A DNA stretch of 64,000 bases from the NCBI GenBank assembly GCA_024225635.1, contig JAAEMK010000029.1, positions 1 to 64,000 on the forward strand. The letters run 5' to 3'. A program made the position numbers and the translations under genes. This document shows positions 26,951-36,052 of the stretch, piece after piece. The notes under the pieces were generated by a model. The model ran no database searches. It was not told the DNA's origin and was given only the letters and a program-made list of their open reading frames with translations. The stretch comes from Desulfobacteraceae bacterium. Its GTDB lineage: Bacteria > Desulfobacterota > Desulfobacteria > Desulfobacterales > Desulfobacteraceae. Within the stretch, counting starts at the first letter, position 1; each line of letters opens with the position of its first letter.

Positions 26951-27988
26951 ATGGATTCAATTGAACAGGCTGAAAAAATCATGGACGGAAGTGAGATTCG
27001 GTACAAGACCATCTTTGAAAATACCGGAACCGCGACAGTGCTCATTGAAGACGATATGACCATTTCCATGGTCAATTCAGAGCTGGAACGCATTTCAGGC
27101 ATTAAAAAATCCCAGGTGGAAGGCAGGATGAAATTCCCGGAACTCATTGCCGAGGCAGACCGGGCAAAGGTGATGAACAATCACCGGCTGCGGCGGAAGG
27201 AGGGTGGTTCCAACCCCCCCCGCAGTTACCCCTGCCGGGTGATCGTGCCCAATGATGAGATCAAGGAATGCATCCTGACAGTGGCGTTGATCCAGGGGTC
27301 CCGCCAGAGTGTGGCTTCGATTACGGATATCTCAAAGCAGAAATATCTGGAACGGGAGATTTCCCGGATCAGCGAGGAAGAACGGCGGCAGATGGGCCAG
27401 GTTCTCCACGATGACCTGGGCTCCCACCTGGCCGGGGTCGAGGCCATGTCCGCGCTTCTGGCCGGGCGGCTGGAAAAACAGGGCCATGCCGACGCGGATT
27501 TGGCAAGGGAGATCACCGGCCTTGTAAACCAGGCCATTCAGAAAACCCGTGCCATGATCCAGGGACTGGTGCCGGTGAACCTTGCAAACACAGGATTCAT
27601 GACTGCGGTGCAGCAGTATTGCCGGGAGGTGGAAAAAGCCTTTGGCCTGACCTGCCGGGTGCTGGGCCGGACACAGGAGATCCGGTTTACAAATACCGCC
27701 GCCCTGACCCATCTATATTATATTATCCGGGAGTCGGTTCACAATGCGGCCAAGCACGGGGATGCCGGAAACATTTACATCCGGTTTGAGGAGAATCCCC
27801 CGGATATCGTGATTGAGATAGAGGATGACGGCAAAGGCATGGGCAAAGCCGATCCTGTACGGAAAGGGATTGGCCTGGTGATCATGGAGCACCGGGCCGA
27901 CCTTATCGGCGCCCGGTTGAAGATTGTTGAGAACCCCCCAGGAGGAATCCTTATCCGGTGCAGGATCGAAAAGAAATATTTATTATAG
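26951..27988 (+). CDS. PAS-domain histidine kinase (NarX/HisKA_3 type), soluble
   Basis: 345 residues without any membrane helix. A PAS domain (about 12-125: YKTIFENTGTATVLIEDDMT, ISGIKKSQVEGRM) is followed by the HisKA_3 phosphoacceptor EERRQMGQVLHDDLGSHLAG at about 140-159 (His about 151) and a HATPase with ESVHNAAKHGDAGNI at about 258 and EIEDDGKGMGKADP at about 292. The signal must be cytoplasmic: a ligand, redox or protein input to PAS. The response regulator begins inside its last codons (31-bp overlap), so the pair is coupled. Confidence 0.9.
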   Translation: MDSIEQAEKIMDGSEIRYKTIFENTGTATVLIEDDMTISMVNSELERISGIKKSQVEGRMKFPELIAEADRAKVMNNHRLRRKEGGSNPPRSYPCRVIVPNDEIKECILTVALIQGSRQSVASITDISKQKYLEREISRISEEERRQMGQVLHDDLGSHLAGVEAMSALLAGRLEKQGHADADLAREITGLVNQAIQKTRAMIQGLVPVNLANTGFMTAVQQYCREVEKAFGLTCRVLGRTQEIRFTNTAALTHLYYIIRESVHNAAKHGDAGNIYIRFEENPPDIVIEIEDDGKGMGKADPVRKGIGLVIMEHRADLIGARLKIVENPPGGILIRCRIEKKYLL

Positions 27989-28611
27989 ATGATCATCCGG
28001 TCTTCAGGAAAGGCCTGGCCCAGCTCATTGACGAAGAACGGGATCTGAAGGTCACAGGGGAGGCCGAAAGCGTGTCCGACGCCATTGAGCTGCTCAAGCA
28101 GTCCCAGCCCGACCTGATGATCGTGGATATCACCCTCAAAGACCGGTCCGGCATGGATCTCATTGAGTTCCTCAGTGAAAATCACCCCGGGCTGCCCATC
28201 CTGGTGATTTCCATGCATGATGAATCCCTGTATGCGGAACGGGTCCTCAGGGCAGGGGCCCTGGGCTATATCACCAAACAGGAGCTGACATCGGATGTGG
28301 TGTCCGCCGTTCGCCAGGTGCTCAGGGGCAAGCGGTACTTAAGTTCCAAAATGGTGGATGCCCTGCTGGGCAAGATGGTGACCGGCGCCGGGGGAGAAGG
28401 GGATAACTGCGTTGATGTGCTGTCCAACCGTGAACTGGAAGTGTTCCAGCTCATCGGCCAGGGGATCAAGCGCAGTGAGATCGCCAGCATGCTCAGCCTG
28501 AGCGTGAAAACCATTGGTACCTACCATGAAAGCATCAAGAAAAAGATGCACCTCAAATCCGCCGCCGAGCTGATGAAGTATGCTGTCACCTGGGTGCAGA
28601 CCAATCAATGA
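27958..28611 (+). CDS. NarL/FixJ-type response regulator
   Basis: 217 residues. Receiver domain with acidic pair in FIIDDHPVFRKGL, phosphoacceptor Asp in LMIVDITLKDRSGMD at about 58, and GALGYITKQ with the conserved Lys. The LuxR helix-turn-helix is NRELEVFQLIGQGIKRSEIA followed by SMLSLSVKTIGTYHESIKKK. The start is GTG at 27958, within the kinase gene, with AGGAGG about 12 bp upstream. The adjacent CoA-transferase gene, 238 bp downstream, is the nearest possible target. Confidence 0.92.
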   Translation: MQDRKEIFIIDDHPVFRKGLAQLIDEERDLKVTGEAESVSDAIELLKQSQPDLMIVDITLKDRSGMDLIEFLSENHPGLPILVISMHDESLYAERVLRAGALGYITKQELTSDVVSAVRQVLRGKRYLSSKMVDALLGKMVTGAGGEGDNCVDVLSNRELEVFQLIGQGIKRSEIASMLSLSVKTIGTYHESIKKKMHLKSAAELMKYAVTWVQTNQ

Positions 28612-28849
28612 TTCGATCCCTGCCTTCTATGGATAACTCCCCGATCAGCAACATGGGCGCGACGATCAGGTCATGACAGATTCGGCATAGGTGTTTTACC
28701 GGTGGCAGAACCGGTGTGCCGCCGGTTTAAAAATCGGTGCTTTAACGATTTCTTCTCTTTCCCAATTCGTGTACAAGAGTATCCCAGTGTGTGTTAAAAG
28801 ATGATTAAATTATGCATCGGGTCATGACAGCCTGGAAAGGGGATCAGTG

Positions 28850-31021
28850 ATGGCAGCAACACAACCAAACTTCGTAAATGATGTTGAAGCTTGCGTAGAT
28901 CGTATTTTTGAAACCATGGGGAATAAAATCGTATTCGGTATTCCCCTGGCGCTTGGTAAACCCAACCATGTCGCCAATGCCCTTTATCTGAGGGCCAAGC
29001 GGAATCCAGAGATAGACCTTACCATTATTACGGCCCTCTCCCTTGAAAAGCCCGCTCCCTCTTCCACCCTGGAAGCCCGGCTCATGGGACCCATTGTCAA
29101 ACGGCTCTGGGACGGGTTTGTGGAATTTGAGTACATGAAGGACCTGCGAAAAAACCAGCTGCCTCCAAATGTCCGGGTGTCTGAGTTTTTTACCAAGGCC
29201 GGGGGGTACATGAATTCTCCCCATGCCCAGCAGAACTACATCAGCAGCAATTACACCCATGTGATCCGGGATCTGATTGACAACGGCCTTAATGTTATCG
29301 CCAATCTCATCGCCCCCCATCCGGACGGCGATAAAAGCCTGGTCTCCATGAGTTGCAACCCGGACCTGACCGTGGAAGGCTTTCCCAAGATGATCGAAAG
29401 TCGGAAAAATGGGAACAAATGCATGATCATCGGCCAGATGAACAGCAACCTGCCTTATATGTACGGGGATGCGGAAATGGAATCCAGTATCTACGATGTC
29501 ATTCTGGATGACCCAAAGTATGACTTTCCCCTGTTTGCCGTTCCCAAGGCCTCGGTGACCCTGCCCGATCATATGATCGGCCTCAATGTCTCCTCCATGA
29601 TCAGGGACAATGGGTCCCTGCAGATCGGCATCGGTTCCCTTGGGGATGCCATCGCTTCGAGCATGGTCATGCGGCATAGGCAAAACAAGGCCTATCTGAA
29701 GGCCCTGTCCGGGTTCAATATCCCGGAGCGGTACAATGACCTGATTCAGAAGATCGGGGGGACGGGCCCCTTTGAAAAGGGCGTGTACGGCGCTACGGAA
29801 ATGCTGGTGGATGTCTTTATCCAGCTTTACAAGAACGGGATTCTCAAGCGGAAGGTCTACGACCATGCCGGCATCCAGGCATTGCTCAATGACGGGGTGA
29901 TCACCGAAACAATCACCCCGGAGATGTACGATATTTTCGTGGAGCACCACATCATCCATGAACGGCTGACCCGGGCGGATTTCGATCTGCTCGTGAAATA
30001 CGGTATCATTACCGGAGCCCTTGAGTACAAGGATGACCGGCTCGTCTCTGATGGTGCCGGCTTTTCCCCTGATCTCAGGGAAGAAAAGACCCGGGAACTC
30101 CTCAATAGACACCTCGGGTTCCGCCTGAAGGAAGGGGTGGTCTGCCACGGATCTTTTTTCATCGGTCCCAAGGATTTTTACGATACCCTCAACAACATGC
30201 CTGAAAGCGAAAGAAAACTGTTTTCCATGACCGGCGTGGACTATGTGAATCAGCTATACGGGGATGAGAAGCTCAAGTCCCTTCAGCGGCGTGAGGGCCG
30301 GTTCGTCAATGCCGGAATGATGGTCACCCTGCTGGGGGCGGTTGTCTCCGACGGCCTTGAGAGCGGCAGTATTGTCTCCGGTGTGGGGGGGCAGTACAAT
30401 TTCGTCTCCATGGCCCATGCCCTGGAGGACGGCCGGCTGATCATGATGGTGAGAAGCACCAAGAAAAAAGGTGACAACGTCTCTTCCAATATTGTTTTTA
30501 ACTACGGCCATAACACCATTCCCAGGCATTTGAGGGATATCGTGGTCACGGAGTACGGGATCGCGGACCTTCGGGGAAAATGCGATAAGGATGTGATTGC
30601 GGAAATGTTGAAGGTGGCGGACTCCCGGTTCCAGGGGGAGTTGCTGGATCAGGCCAAGAAAGCCGGCAAGATTCCGGCCGATTATGAAATTCCCGAAGCC
30701 TATCGCCATAATACACCTGAACGGCTGCAGAAGATCATGGCCCCGTTGAAAGCGGAAGGCTATTTCAAGGACTTCCCCTTTGGTACGGATTTCACCCATG
30801 AAGAGATCACCCTGGCAAGGGCCTTGAAGGGGTTGAAGGACAAAGTGGCCACACGCCGTTTCCGGACCGTGGCCGGTATCGTCGGACAGTTTTTTGCAAC
30901 GCCGCCCAAAACCATACGTCCCCTGTTACGGCGAATGAAGCTGGATCTGCCCCAGTGCAACTGCATGAGGGAGCGGGCCCTGCGGGCTGCCGTGGTATAT
31001 GCCCTCCGCCAGAGCGGTTGA
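28850..31021 (+). CDS. Acetyl-CoA hydrolase/transferase family protein, long form
   Basis: 723 residues, longer than classical family I CoA-transferases (about 430-500). The transferase core is recognisable: LQIGIGSLGDAIASSM at about 265, GATEMLVDVF at about 309 (the likely catalytic-glutamate motif by analogy with xEMxxD of 4-hydroxybutyrate CoA-transferase), SGVGGQYNFVSMAHALEDGR at about 507, and VVTEYGIADLRGK at about 565. An N-terminal extension of about 250 residues and a C-terminal one of about 120 have no recognised domain. It probably moves CoA between short acids. The ATG at 28850 follows AAAGGGGA. A 40-bp stem-loop follows the gene. Confidence 0.85.
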   Translation: MAATQPNFVNDVEACVDRIFETMGNKIVFGIPLALGKPNHVANALYLRAKRNPEIDLTIITALSLEKPAPSSTLEARLMGPIVKRLWDGFVEFEYMKDLRKNQLPPNVRVSEFFTKAGGYMNSPHAQQNYISSNYTHVIRDLIDNGLNVIANLIAPHPDGDKSLVSMSCNPDLTVEGFPKMIESRKNGNKCMIIGQMNSNLPYMYGDAEMESSIYDVILDDPKYDFPLFAVPKASVTLPDHMIGLNVSSMIRDNGSLQIGIGSLGDAIASSMVMRHRQNKAYLKALSGFNIPERYNDLIQKIGGTGPFEKGVYGATEMLVDVFIQLYKNGILKRKVYDHAGIQALLNDGVITETITPEMYDIFVEHHIIHERLTRADFDLLVKYGIITGALEYKDDRLVSDGAGFSPDLREEKTRELLNRHLGFRLKEGVVCHGSFFIGPKDFYDTLNNMPESERKLFSMTGVDYVNQLYGDEKLKSLQRREGRFVNAGMMVTLLGAVVSDGLESGSIVSGVGGQYNFVSMAHALEDGRLIMMVRSTKKKGDNVSSNIVFNYGHNTIPRHLRDIVVTEYGIADLRGKCDKDVIAEMLKVADSRFQGELLDQAKKAGKIPADYEIPEAYRHNTPERLQKIMAPLKAEGYFKDFPFGTDFTHEEITLARALKGLKDKVATRRFRTVAGIVGQFFATPPKTIRPLLRRMKLDLPQCNCMRERALRAAVVYALRQSG

Positions 31022-31056
31022 TCCTGGCAGGCCCCCTTTTTTTATCCGGATCAATT

Positions 31057-31097
31057 CCCTTGTCCGCTATCTGTTTCAAACAGTTAGCGGACAAGGG
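31057..31097. terminator. Stem-loop downstream of the CoA-transferase gene
   Basis: CCCTTGTCCGCTATCTGTTT (31057-31076) pairs with the sequence ending at 31097 around a one-base centre, with one mismatch in 20 pairs. The core is CTGTTTCAAACAG. There is no clean T-run, so it may act by stem strength or as an mRNA 3' stabiliser. The remainder of the 330-bp gap up to 31350 shows AT-rich DNA with no supported gene. Confidence 0.6.
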
Positions 31098-31350
31098 GGG
31101 CTTTTCATGAAACAAATTGTCTTTTCTGCTGACGGCGATAGTCTCCCGGCTTCATCCGTAAATCCTTTCCTGAAAATAATCCCATTCCGAAATTATCGCT
31201 GTTTCTATGGCATAGCTGCCGTAAATCTGCATGGCTTGCCATAATATTTGCGTAATCGGGCATATACATGTACGATGGTTTTTTCGTAAGATCAGGACGC
31301 TTGAATTTGGAAAAAATTGTTTTTTTTTGCCCTGAATTAAGGAGAACCGG

Positions 31351-32130
31351 ATGATTGAAAAACAAATTAACGGCATCACTTTCTTAACAGGTACCTGGCC
31401 GCTTTCCTCCGACAGACCGACCCTTGTTTTTATTCATGGTGCCGGAGATTCCTCTTTCTTCTGGAAACACCAGATCAAAGGGTTGTCGGATATGATCAAT
31501 GTCATTGGAATCGATCTGCCGGGGCATGGTAGAAGCAGCTCCCCCGGAATGGCGAGCATTGCAGAATATGCCGGAATCGTTGCCGGGGTTATGCACGATG
31601 CGCAAATACCGTCCCCGATACCCTGTGGAATCAGTATGGGAGGCGCCATTACCCTTCAACTCCTCCTTGATGGAAAAGCGGGCTGCAAGGCTGGAATCGT
31701 AATTAATTCCGGAGCGAAATTGAAAGTCATGCCGATGATTTTTGATATGATCGAGAATGATTTTCCCGGTTATGTCAATTCCATAGGTGCATTTGCCGTC
31801 TCCCAAAAGACGGATAAACGGCAAATGGCATTTGTGATTGACGGGTTGTCAAAAACACCGCCCGAAGTAATCGGCAATGATTTCAAAGCCTGTAATTCTT
31901 TTGATGTTATCGAACGGCTGGAGGAAATATCCGTTCCTGTTCTGGTTATGACAGCTGATGAGGATAATCTGACCCCTTCCAAATACGGTGAATTCCTGGC
32001 CGGTAACATCAAGGGGGCCGTTCATGTCGGCATCCGTGATGCAGGACACCTGTCGCCGGTTGAGAAACCTGATGATGTTAACGCGGCCATTCATAATTTC
32101 ACAAGGGATTTAGCTACAGACAACCTGTAA
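31351..32130 (+). CDS. Alpha/beta-fold hydrolase
   Basis: 259 residues. Oxyanion-hole motif VFIHGAGDSSFFW at about 28-40, nucleophile elbow GISMGG (Ser about 91), acid in MTADEDNLTP at about 206, and catalytic His in IRDAGHLSPVEKP at about 232, so the whole triad is present. No signal peptide; cytoplasmic. Substrate unknown: esterase, thioesterase or C-C hydrolase are possible. GGAGAA lies 6 bp before the ATG. Codon use looks a little less GC-rich than the CoA-transferase gene before it. Confidence 0.88.
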   Translation: MIEKQINGITFLTGTWPLSSDRPTLVFIHGAGDSSFFWKHQIKGLSDMINVIGIDLPGHGRSSSPGMASIAEYAGIVAGVMHDAQIPSPIPCGISMGGAITLQLLLDGKAGCKAGIVINSGAKLKVMPMIFDMIENDFPGYVNSIGAFAVSQKTDKRQMAFVIDGLSKTPPEVIGNDFKACNSFDVIERLEEISVPVLVMTADEDNLTPSKYGEFLAGNIKGAVHVGIRDAGHLSPVEKPDDVNAAIHNFTRDLATDNL

Positions 32131-32155
32131 CGGTTGTTTCGTTTTATTTTTATGG
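32120..32155 (+). terminator. Weak intrinsic terminator after the hydrolase gene
   Basis: ACAACC (32120-32125) pairs with GGTTGT (32132-32137) across a six-base loop that contains the hydrolase stop codon, and a T-rich tract TTCGTTTTATTTTT follows. The stem is short, so efficiency is uncertain. Confidence 0.45.
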
Positions 32156-32218
32156 TAAAGCTGCTATATTGCCTGGGATTTCTTTTGATCCTTTGATATA
32201 GATGGGAAACGCTGGACG

Positions 32219-32410
32219 ATGAAAAAAACAGCTTTGCTTTTGATCCTTTTTGTGGCGGGCCTGAATCTTACAGGATGTGTTTTAACCAAGTTGGTCACCG
32301 TACCCATGCGGGTTACGGGCGCGGTCATATCCGTTCTGCCGGTGGTGGGCAACCCGATGGACGAAACCATCGATACGGCGGCTGATGTTGTTGATGAGCT
32401 GCCCATTTAA
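32219..32410 (+). CDS. Small lipoprotein
   Basis: 63 residues. Lipoprotein signal MKKTALLLILFVAGLNLTGC with the lipobox cysteine at residue 20; the mature part is hydrophobic then acidic (VPMRVTGAVISVLPVVGNPM, DETIDTAADVVDELPI). Short proteins of this pattern occur widely in Gram-negatives as an uncharacterised family (I think DUF6726, not certain). It sits between the hydrolase and the MalT/BTAD regulator, all rightward, but spacing (129 bp to the regulator) does not prove an operon. Confidence 0.7.
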   Translation: MKKTALLLILFVAGLNLTGCVLTKLVTVPMRVTGAVISVLPVVGNPMDETIDTAADVVDELPI

Positions 32411-32538
32411 TGGATAACTCCCCTCCCGGGGTGATTCGGAAAAAGCTGTTATAACCTGCGTTTGTGTCATGTTCCTCTGAAGTATTTAGATGCGTTTTAT
32501 TCATTGAATTTCGTTTTGAATATGGAAAAGAACTTGAT

Positions 32539-35500
32539 ATGGCTCACAGCTTTGAGATTTTATCATCAAAGATTACCGTTCCCCGGTTATCCGGCGCCAT
32601 GGTGCGCAAGCGCCTGAATTCGCTCCTGAAAGAGATGCCGGATTACAGGCTTACTCTGGTTACGGCCGGGGCCGGGTATGGTAAAAGTACCTTTGCGTCC
32701 CAGGCGTGCGGGATGGCGGACCGGATCATCTGGTACCGAATGGAACAGGATGATAATGATTTTTCCACCTTTCTAAATTACATCATTGCCGGATTTCGAA
32801 AACAGGATCGCGATTTCGGAGAAAAGACCCTTGACGTTCTTTACCGAACGCCCCTTTCAGAAGCGAGTCAGCGCAGGGCGCTGTCATGCCTTGTCAATGA
32901 AATGGCCGTGGCGGAACCGGGACGTACGCTCCTGGTGTTCGATGATTTTCATCATGGGGATTCATGTACCGATATAAAAAACGCCCTGGTGTTTCTGATA
33001 AACCATGGGCCTCCCCGGCTTCATATTGTGCTGGCAAGCCGCACCTTACCCGATCTGCCGCTTTCAACCTATCGTGCACGGGGCGAGGTCCTCCATGTAA
33101 AACAGGAGGATCTCTCGTTTACCACCCCTGAAATAGCCACCCTGTTCTTCCAGCTGTTCGGGTTTAAAATCTCCAGGGAAAAACTGGATACCCTGCGGAA
33201 AAAGACCGGGGGATGGATCTCAGGCCTGATGCTCTTCTATCATTCATCCATCAACCGCACCGCAGATGAGATAGACACCTCATTAAATGATCTTTCAAAA
33301 AATCAAATGATCTTTTACGAGTTCATGAGCGAGAATGTCTATCTGCTGCAATCGGATGAAATACAAGGGTTCCTCCTGGAAACATCCCTCCTTTCCCGTC
33401 TCGATGTTGAGTTTTGCAATTTATATCTTGGAATAGAAAATTCGGCGGCCATCCTTGATTCCCTCGACACAAGGCACCTTTTCACCTCCTCCCTGACAGA
33501 TGACCGGTCCTGTTATGCCTTTCATGATCTGTTCAGGGAGTTTCTCAAAAGCAAACTCAGGCATGAACATGGCGGTGACGGCCTGAAAGAACGCCATAAC
33601 CGGATCGCGTCCTGTTATAGGCAGACGGAAAAAGATGAAGACGCGCTTAGCCATTATCTGGCTGCGGAAAATTATGGTGAAGCCATAACCGTTTTGAACT
33701 CTGTTGGCAGGGAAATGTGCCTGGAGACCAAATTCAGCAGGTTGGTTTCTTTGTTGAACCGGTTCCCGGAAACTTACCGGGAACGTGATCCCTTGCTGCT
33801 CTCCCTGCAATCCAATATCTGCACGTCAGCGGGCAAATTCAACAAAGCGGTCCGGCTTGGAAAAAAAGCGTACTCCTTTTACCGTAAAACGGAAATGACT
33901 GAAAGCGCCTTTTTCGCGCTGGGTGACCTTGCCCGGTCCTATTATCTGCGTGGCAATTTCCTGAGTGCCGAAAGCGCCCTTTATGAACTGCTGGATCAGC
34001 CGGCCCTCCCTGAGCAGTTGCGGATTGAAACCCACGGCCACCTGATCTTCATATCCGCCTATCTCGGGAAGATCGATATTGCGGATAAGCATTATTCAGA
34101 GGCAAAAAAACTGTTGGATTCCTGGATCGAGACAAGGCGGAACAAAGAGTGGGAAGCCTGGATCGATCTCAATAAAGGCTTTCGCTACTGCTTTACAGGT
34201 GAAAGCCGGAAAGCCGTGGAAATTGCGGAACTTGCGAAGATGAACCTGGATTCCTTTTCTTCGACCCAGATACTTGCGTTCTATTATCATCTCATATCAT
34301 TGGCATGCTATTATACGGGAGAAACCGGGCTTGGCATGGAACGGGTCACCCAGGGACTGCAACTGGTCAGTGATGACGGGTTTCAGGATACCCAGAAGGC
34401 ATGGCTCCTGATCAGCTCGGCCTTGCACAATCTCAGCCTGAAAAAGATAGAAGAAGCCATACGGGACACTGAAAATGCATATCGCATCTTTCAACGGGGC
34501 GGCTGCAAATGGGGAGAAGCCGTGGCCTTGATTGTTTTCTTCGTCATATACCTGCTTGAGGAAATGCACGACAAAGCACAAGAGTCGCTTCATCTTGGAA
34601 CGGCATTGGTGAAAAATCACAATTTCCCCGTGGAAGAGGGAAAAATCACCTATTATTCCGCACTGACCTTGATTGAAATGGGAGCGTATGACAATGCGGA
34701 GGCCTTGCTCCACCGGGCTGAAGAACTGCTTTCCCACTCTGTCTTTGAAGTTTGCCTTATAAAGTATCTTTACGCATATCTTTACCTGAAAAAGGGGGAA
34801 ACGGAGAAGGTACGGGCCATGGCGCGGACAGCACTGGAACTGTCCCGGGAAACCGGATATGAAAACTGGTTTTTCTCAAAGGTGATGCGGGTCCCGGAGA
34901 TTCTTGCGGCGGCACAACTTTTGGACAAGCCGGACAAAGAGGTGGCTAATCGGCCTGTGCAATCGGGAAAAGCTGTTGACAGTTCCCTGATCTTGAACCC
35001 TGGTGGTAAAGCGGTTACCGTGAACCATAAGAGAGAGCCGAGCCCCGCCGTATGCGCTCACACCCCTGCGCCGCTGAAGGTGTACTGCCTTGGGCGGCTG
35101 AGAATTTTTGTCGGTGAAAATGAAATCACGAAAAAACAGTGGAAAAGCAAAAAGGCGCTGGAAATCTTCAAGTATCTGATCCTGGCGCGAAGCAGGGGCT
35201 ATACGCCAAAAGAGGTTCTCATGGAATTTCTTTGGCCGGAGGAGAGTCCCGAAAAAACAGGTAAACGGCTGCATGTGGCCCTGCCGTCCTTTAGAAAGAC
35301 CCTTGAACCCCATCTGAAAAGAGGCTCCTCCTACCTGCTGAGGGAAAAGAACGCATATAGAATTGATATCACCCGGAACGGTTTTGTGGATATTGATCAG
35401 TTTCTGTCAGAGATAAAGAGTGCCGGGGCATGCAGTGAAATCGATACAAAACTTGAGCATCTGCACGCTGCCGTCTCCATGTATAAAGGGCCGTTGTTTG

Positions 35501-35826
35501 AAGAAGATCCCTATGCTGAATGGTGTTTTGATGAAAAGGAAAGACTGGAAAGAACCTATCTTGCGGCCATTGGAGAGCTCATCGCAATCTATGAAAACCA
35601 GACGGCATTTGAAACGTGTATTCTCTATTCGGAAAAATATCTTGAATCCGATCCCTTTTCAGAAGAGGTGTATCGAAACCTGATGTACTTTTACTCAAAA
35701 ATTGGAAACACCCCCATGATTGTAAAAACCTATGACAGATGCCGGCACAATATCGTTTCCAATCTGGACTGTCCTTTGAATAAAAATACCGTGGAGCTGT
35801 ATCACCAAATGGTCAGTTATTCATAA
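32539..35826 (+). CDS. MalT-like ATPase regulator with C-terminal SARP/BTAD DNA-binding module
   Basis: 1095 residues. N-terminal STAND ATPase like MalT: SSKITVPRLSGAMVRKRL, Walker A GAGYGKST at about 44-51, Walker B TLLVFDDFHHGD at about 133, LHIVLASRTLPDLPL. A long TPR-like helical region fills about 350-800. Instead of MalT's LuxR helix-turn-helix, the C-terminus has an OmpR/SARP winged helix (LKVYCLGRLRIFVGENEITK at about 847, WKSKKALEIFKYLILARS) and a BTAD domain (about 950-1090, HAAVSMYKGPLFEEDPYAEW). The ATG at 32539 (MAHSFEIL) is chosen over the open frame at 32464. It should be an ATP- and inducer-gated activator of the operon that follows it. Confidence 0.85.
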   Translation: MAHSFEILSSKITVPRLSGAMVRKRLNSLLKEMPDYRLTLVTAGAGYGKSTFASQACGMADRIIWYRMEQDDNDFSTFLNYIIAGFRKQDRDFGEKTLDVLYRTPLSEASQRRALSCLVNEMAVAEPGRTLLVFDDFHHGDSCTDIKNALVFLINHGPPRLHIVLASRTLPDLPLSTYRARGEVLHVKQEDLSFTTPEIATLFFQLFGFKISREKLDTLRKKTGGWISGLMLFYHSSINRTADEIDTSLNDLSKNQMIFYEFMSENVYLLQSDEIQGFLLETSLLSRLDVEFCNLYLGIENSAAILDSLDTRHLFTSSLTDDRSCYAFHDLFREFLKSKLRHEHGGDGLKERHNRIASCYRQTEKDEDALSHYLAAENYGEAITVLNSVGREMCLETKFSRLVSLLNRFPETYRERDPLLLSLQSNICTSAGKFNKAVRLGKKAYSFYRKTEMTESAFFALGDLARSYYLRGNFLSAESALYELLDQPALPEQLRIETHGHLIFISAYLGKIDIADKHYSEAKKLLDSWIETRRNKEWEAWIDLNKGFRYCFTGESRKAVEIAELAKMNLDSFSSTQILAFYYHLISLACYYTGETGLGMERVTQGLQLVSDDGFQDTQKAWLLISSALHNLSLKKIEEAIRDTENAYRIFQRGGCKWGEAVALIVFFVIYLLEEMHDKAQESLHLGTALVKNHNFPVEEGKITYYSALTLIEMGAYDNAEALLHRAEELLSHSVFEVCLIKYLYAYLYLKKGETEKVRAMARTALELSRETGYENWFFSKVMRVPEILAAAQLLDKPDKEVANRPVQSGKAVDSSLILNPGGKAVTVNHKREPSPAVCAHTPAPLKVYCLGRLRIFVGENEITKKQWKSKKALEIFKYLILARSRGYTPKEVLMEFLWPEESPEKTGKRLHVALPSFRKTLEPHLKRGSSYLLREKNAYRIDITRNGFVDIDQFLSEIKSAGACSEIDTKLEHLHAAVSMYKGPLFEEDPYAEWCFDEKERLERTYLAAIGELIAIYENQTAFETCILYSEKYLESDPFSEEVYRNLMYFYSKIGNTPMIVKTYDRCRHNIVSNLDCPLNKNTVELYHQMVSYS

Positions 35827-35855
35827 AATCCGTCCGCGCAAAAAAAATCCCCCTC

Positions 35856-35885
35856 TTAGTTTTAAATTAGTTCTTCCCCTATATA
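35856..35885 (+). promoter_or_regulatory. Putative SARP-type operator and -10 box for the envelope operon
   Basis: TTAGTTT (35856-35862) and TTAGTTC (35867-35873) form a direct repeat with an 11-bp period, followed after 6 bp by TATATA (35880-35885), a good -10 element, and no obvious -35. SARP activators bind heptamer repeats spaced 11 bp immediately upstream of the -10. A 19/20 copy lies at 59983-60002. An 8-bp stem, GTTCTGTT/AACAGAAC (35887-35926), lies early in the leader before the gene at 36053. Confidence 0.6.
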
Positions 35886-36052
35886 GGTTCTGTTAAGACA
35901 TGCGTGTTCTAAATGCAAAACAGAACATCGTATGCCGACCATAGGTCTCGGGCTCACCACCACGTGCGAAAATCAACGCTTAAGTCAGACGGCGACAGAG
36001 GTTGTACGAGTTTGACCTATTAAACCTTTAAACCTGCTTCAGAGGCGGTACC

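Noticed and set aside
31107-31244. A 45-codon frame after the CoA-transferase stem-loop
   Set aside because: It starts right after the hairpin with a poor ribosome site and has no recognisable composition of a protein.
35000-35826. A LuxR helix-turn-helix at the end of the MalT-like regulator
   Set aside because: The C-terminus instead shows an OmpR/SARP winged helix and BTAD pattern; no LuxR motif was found.
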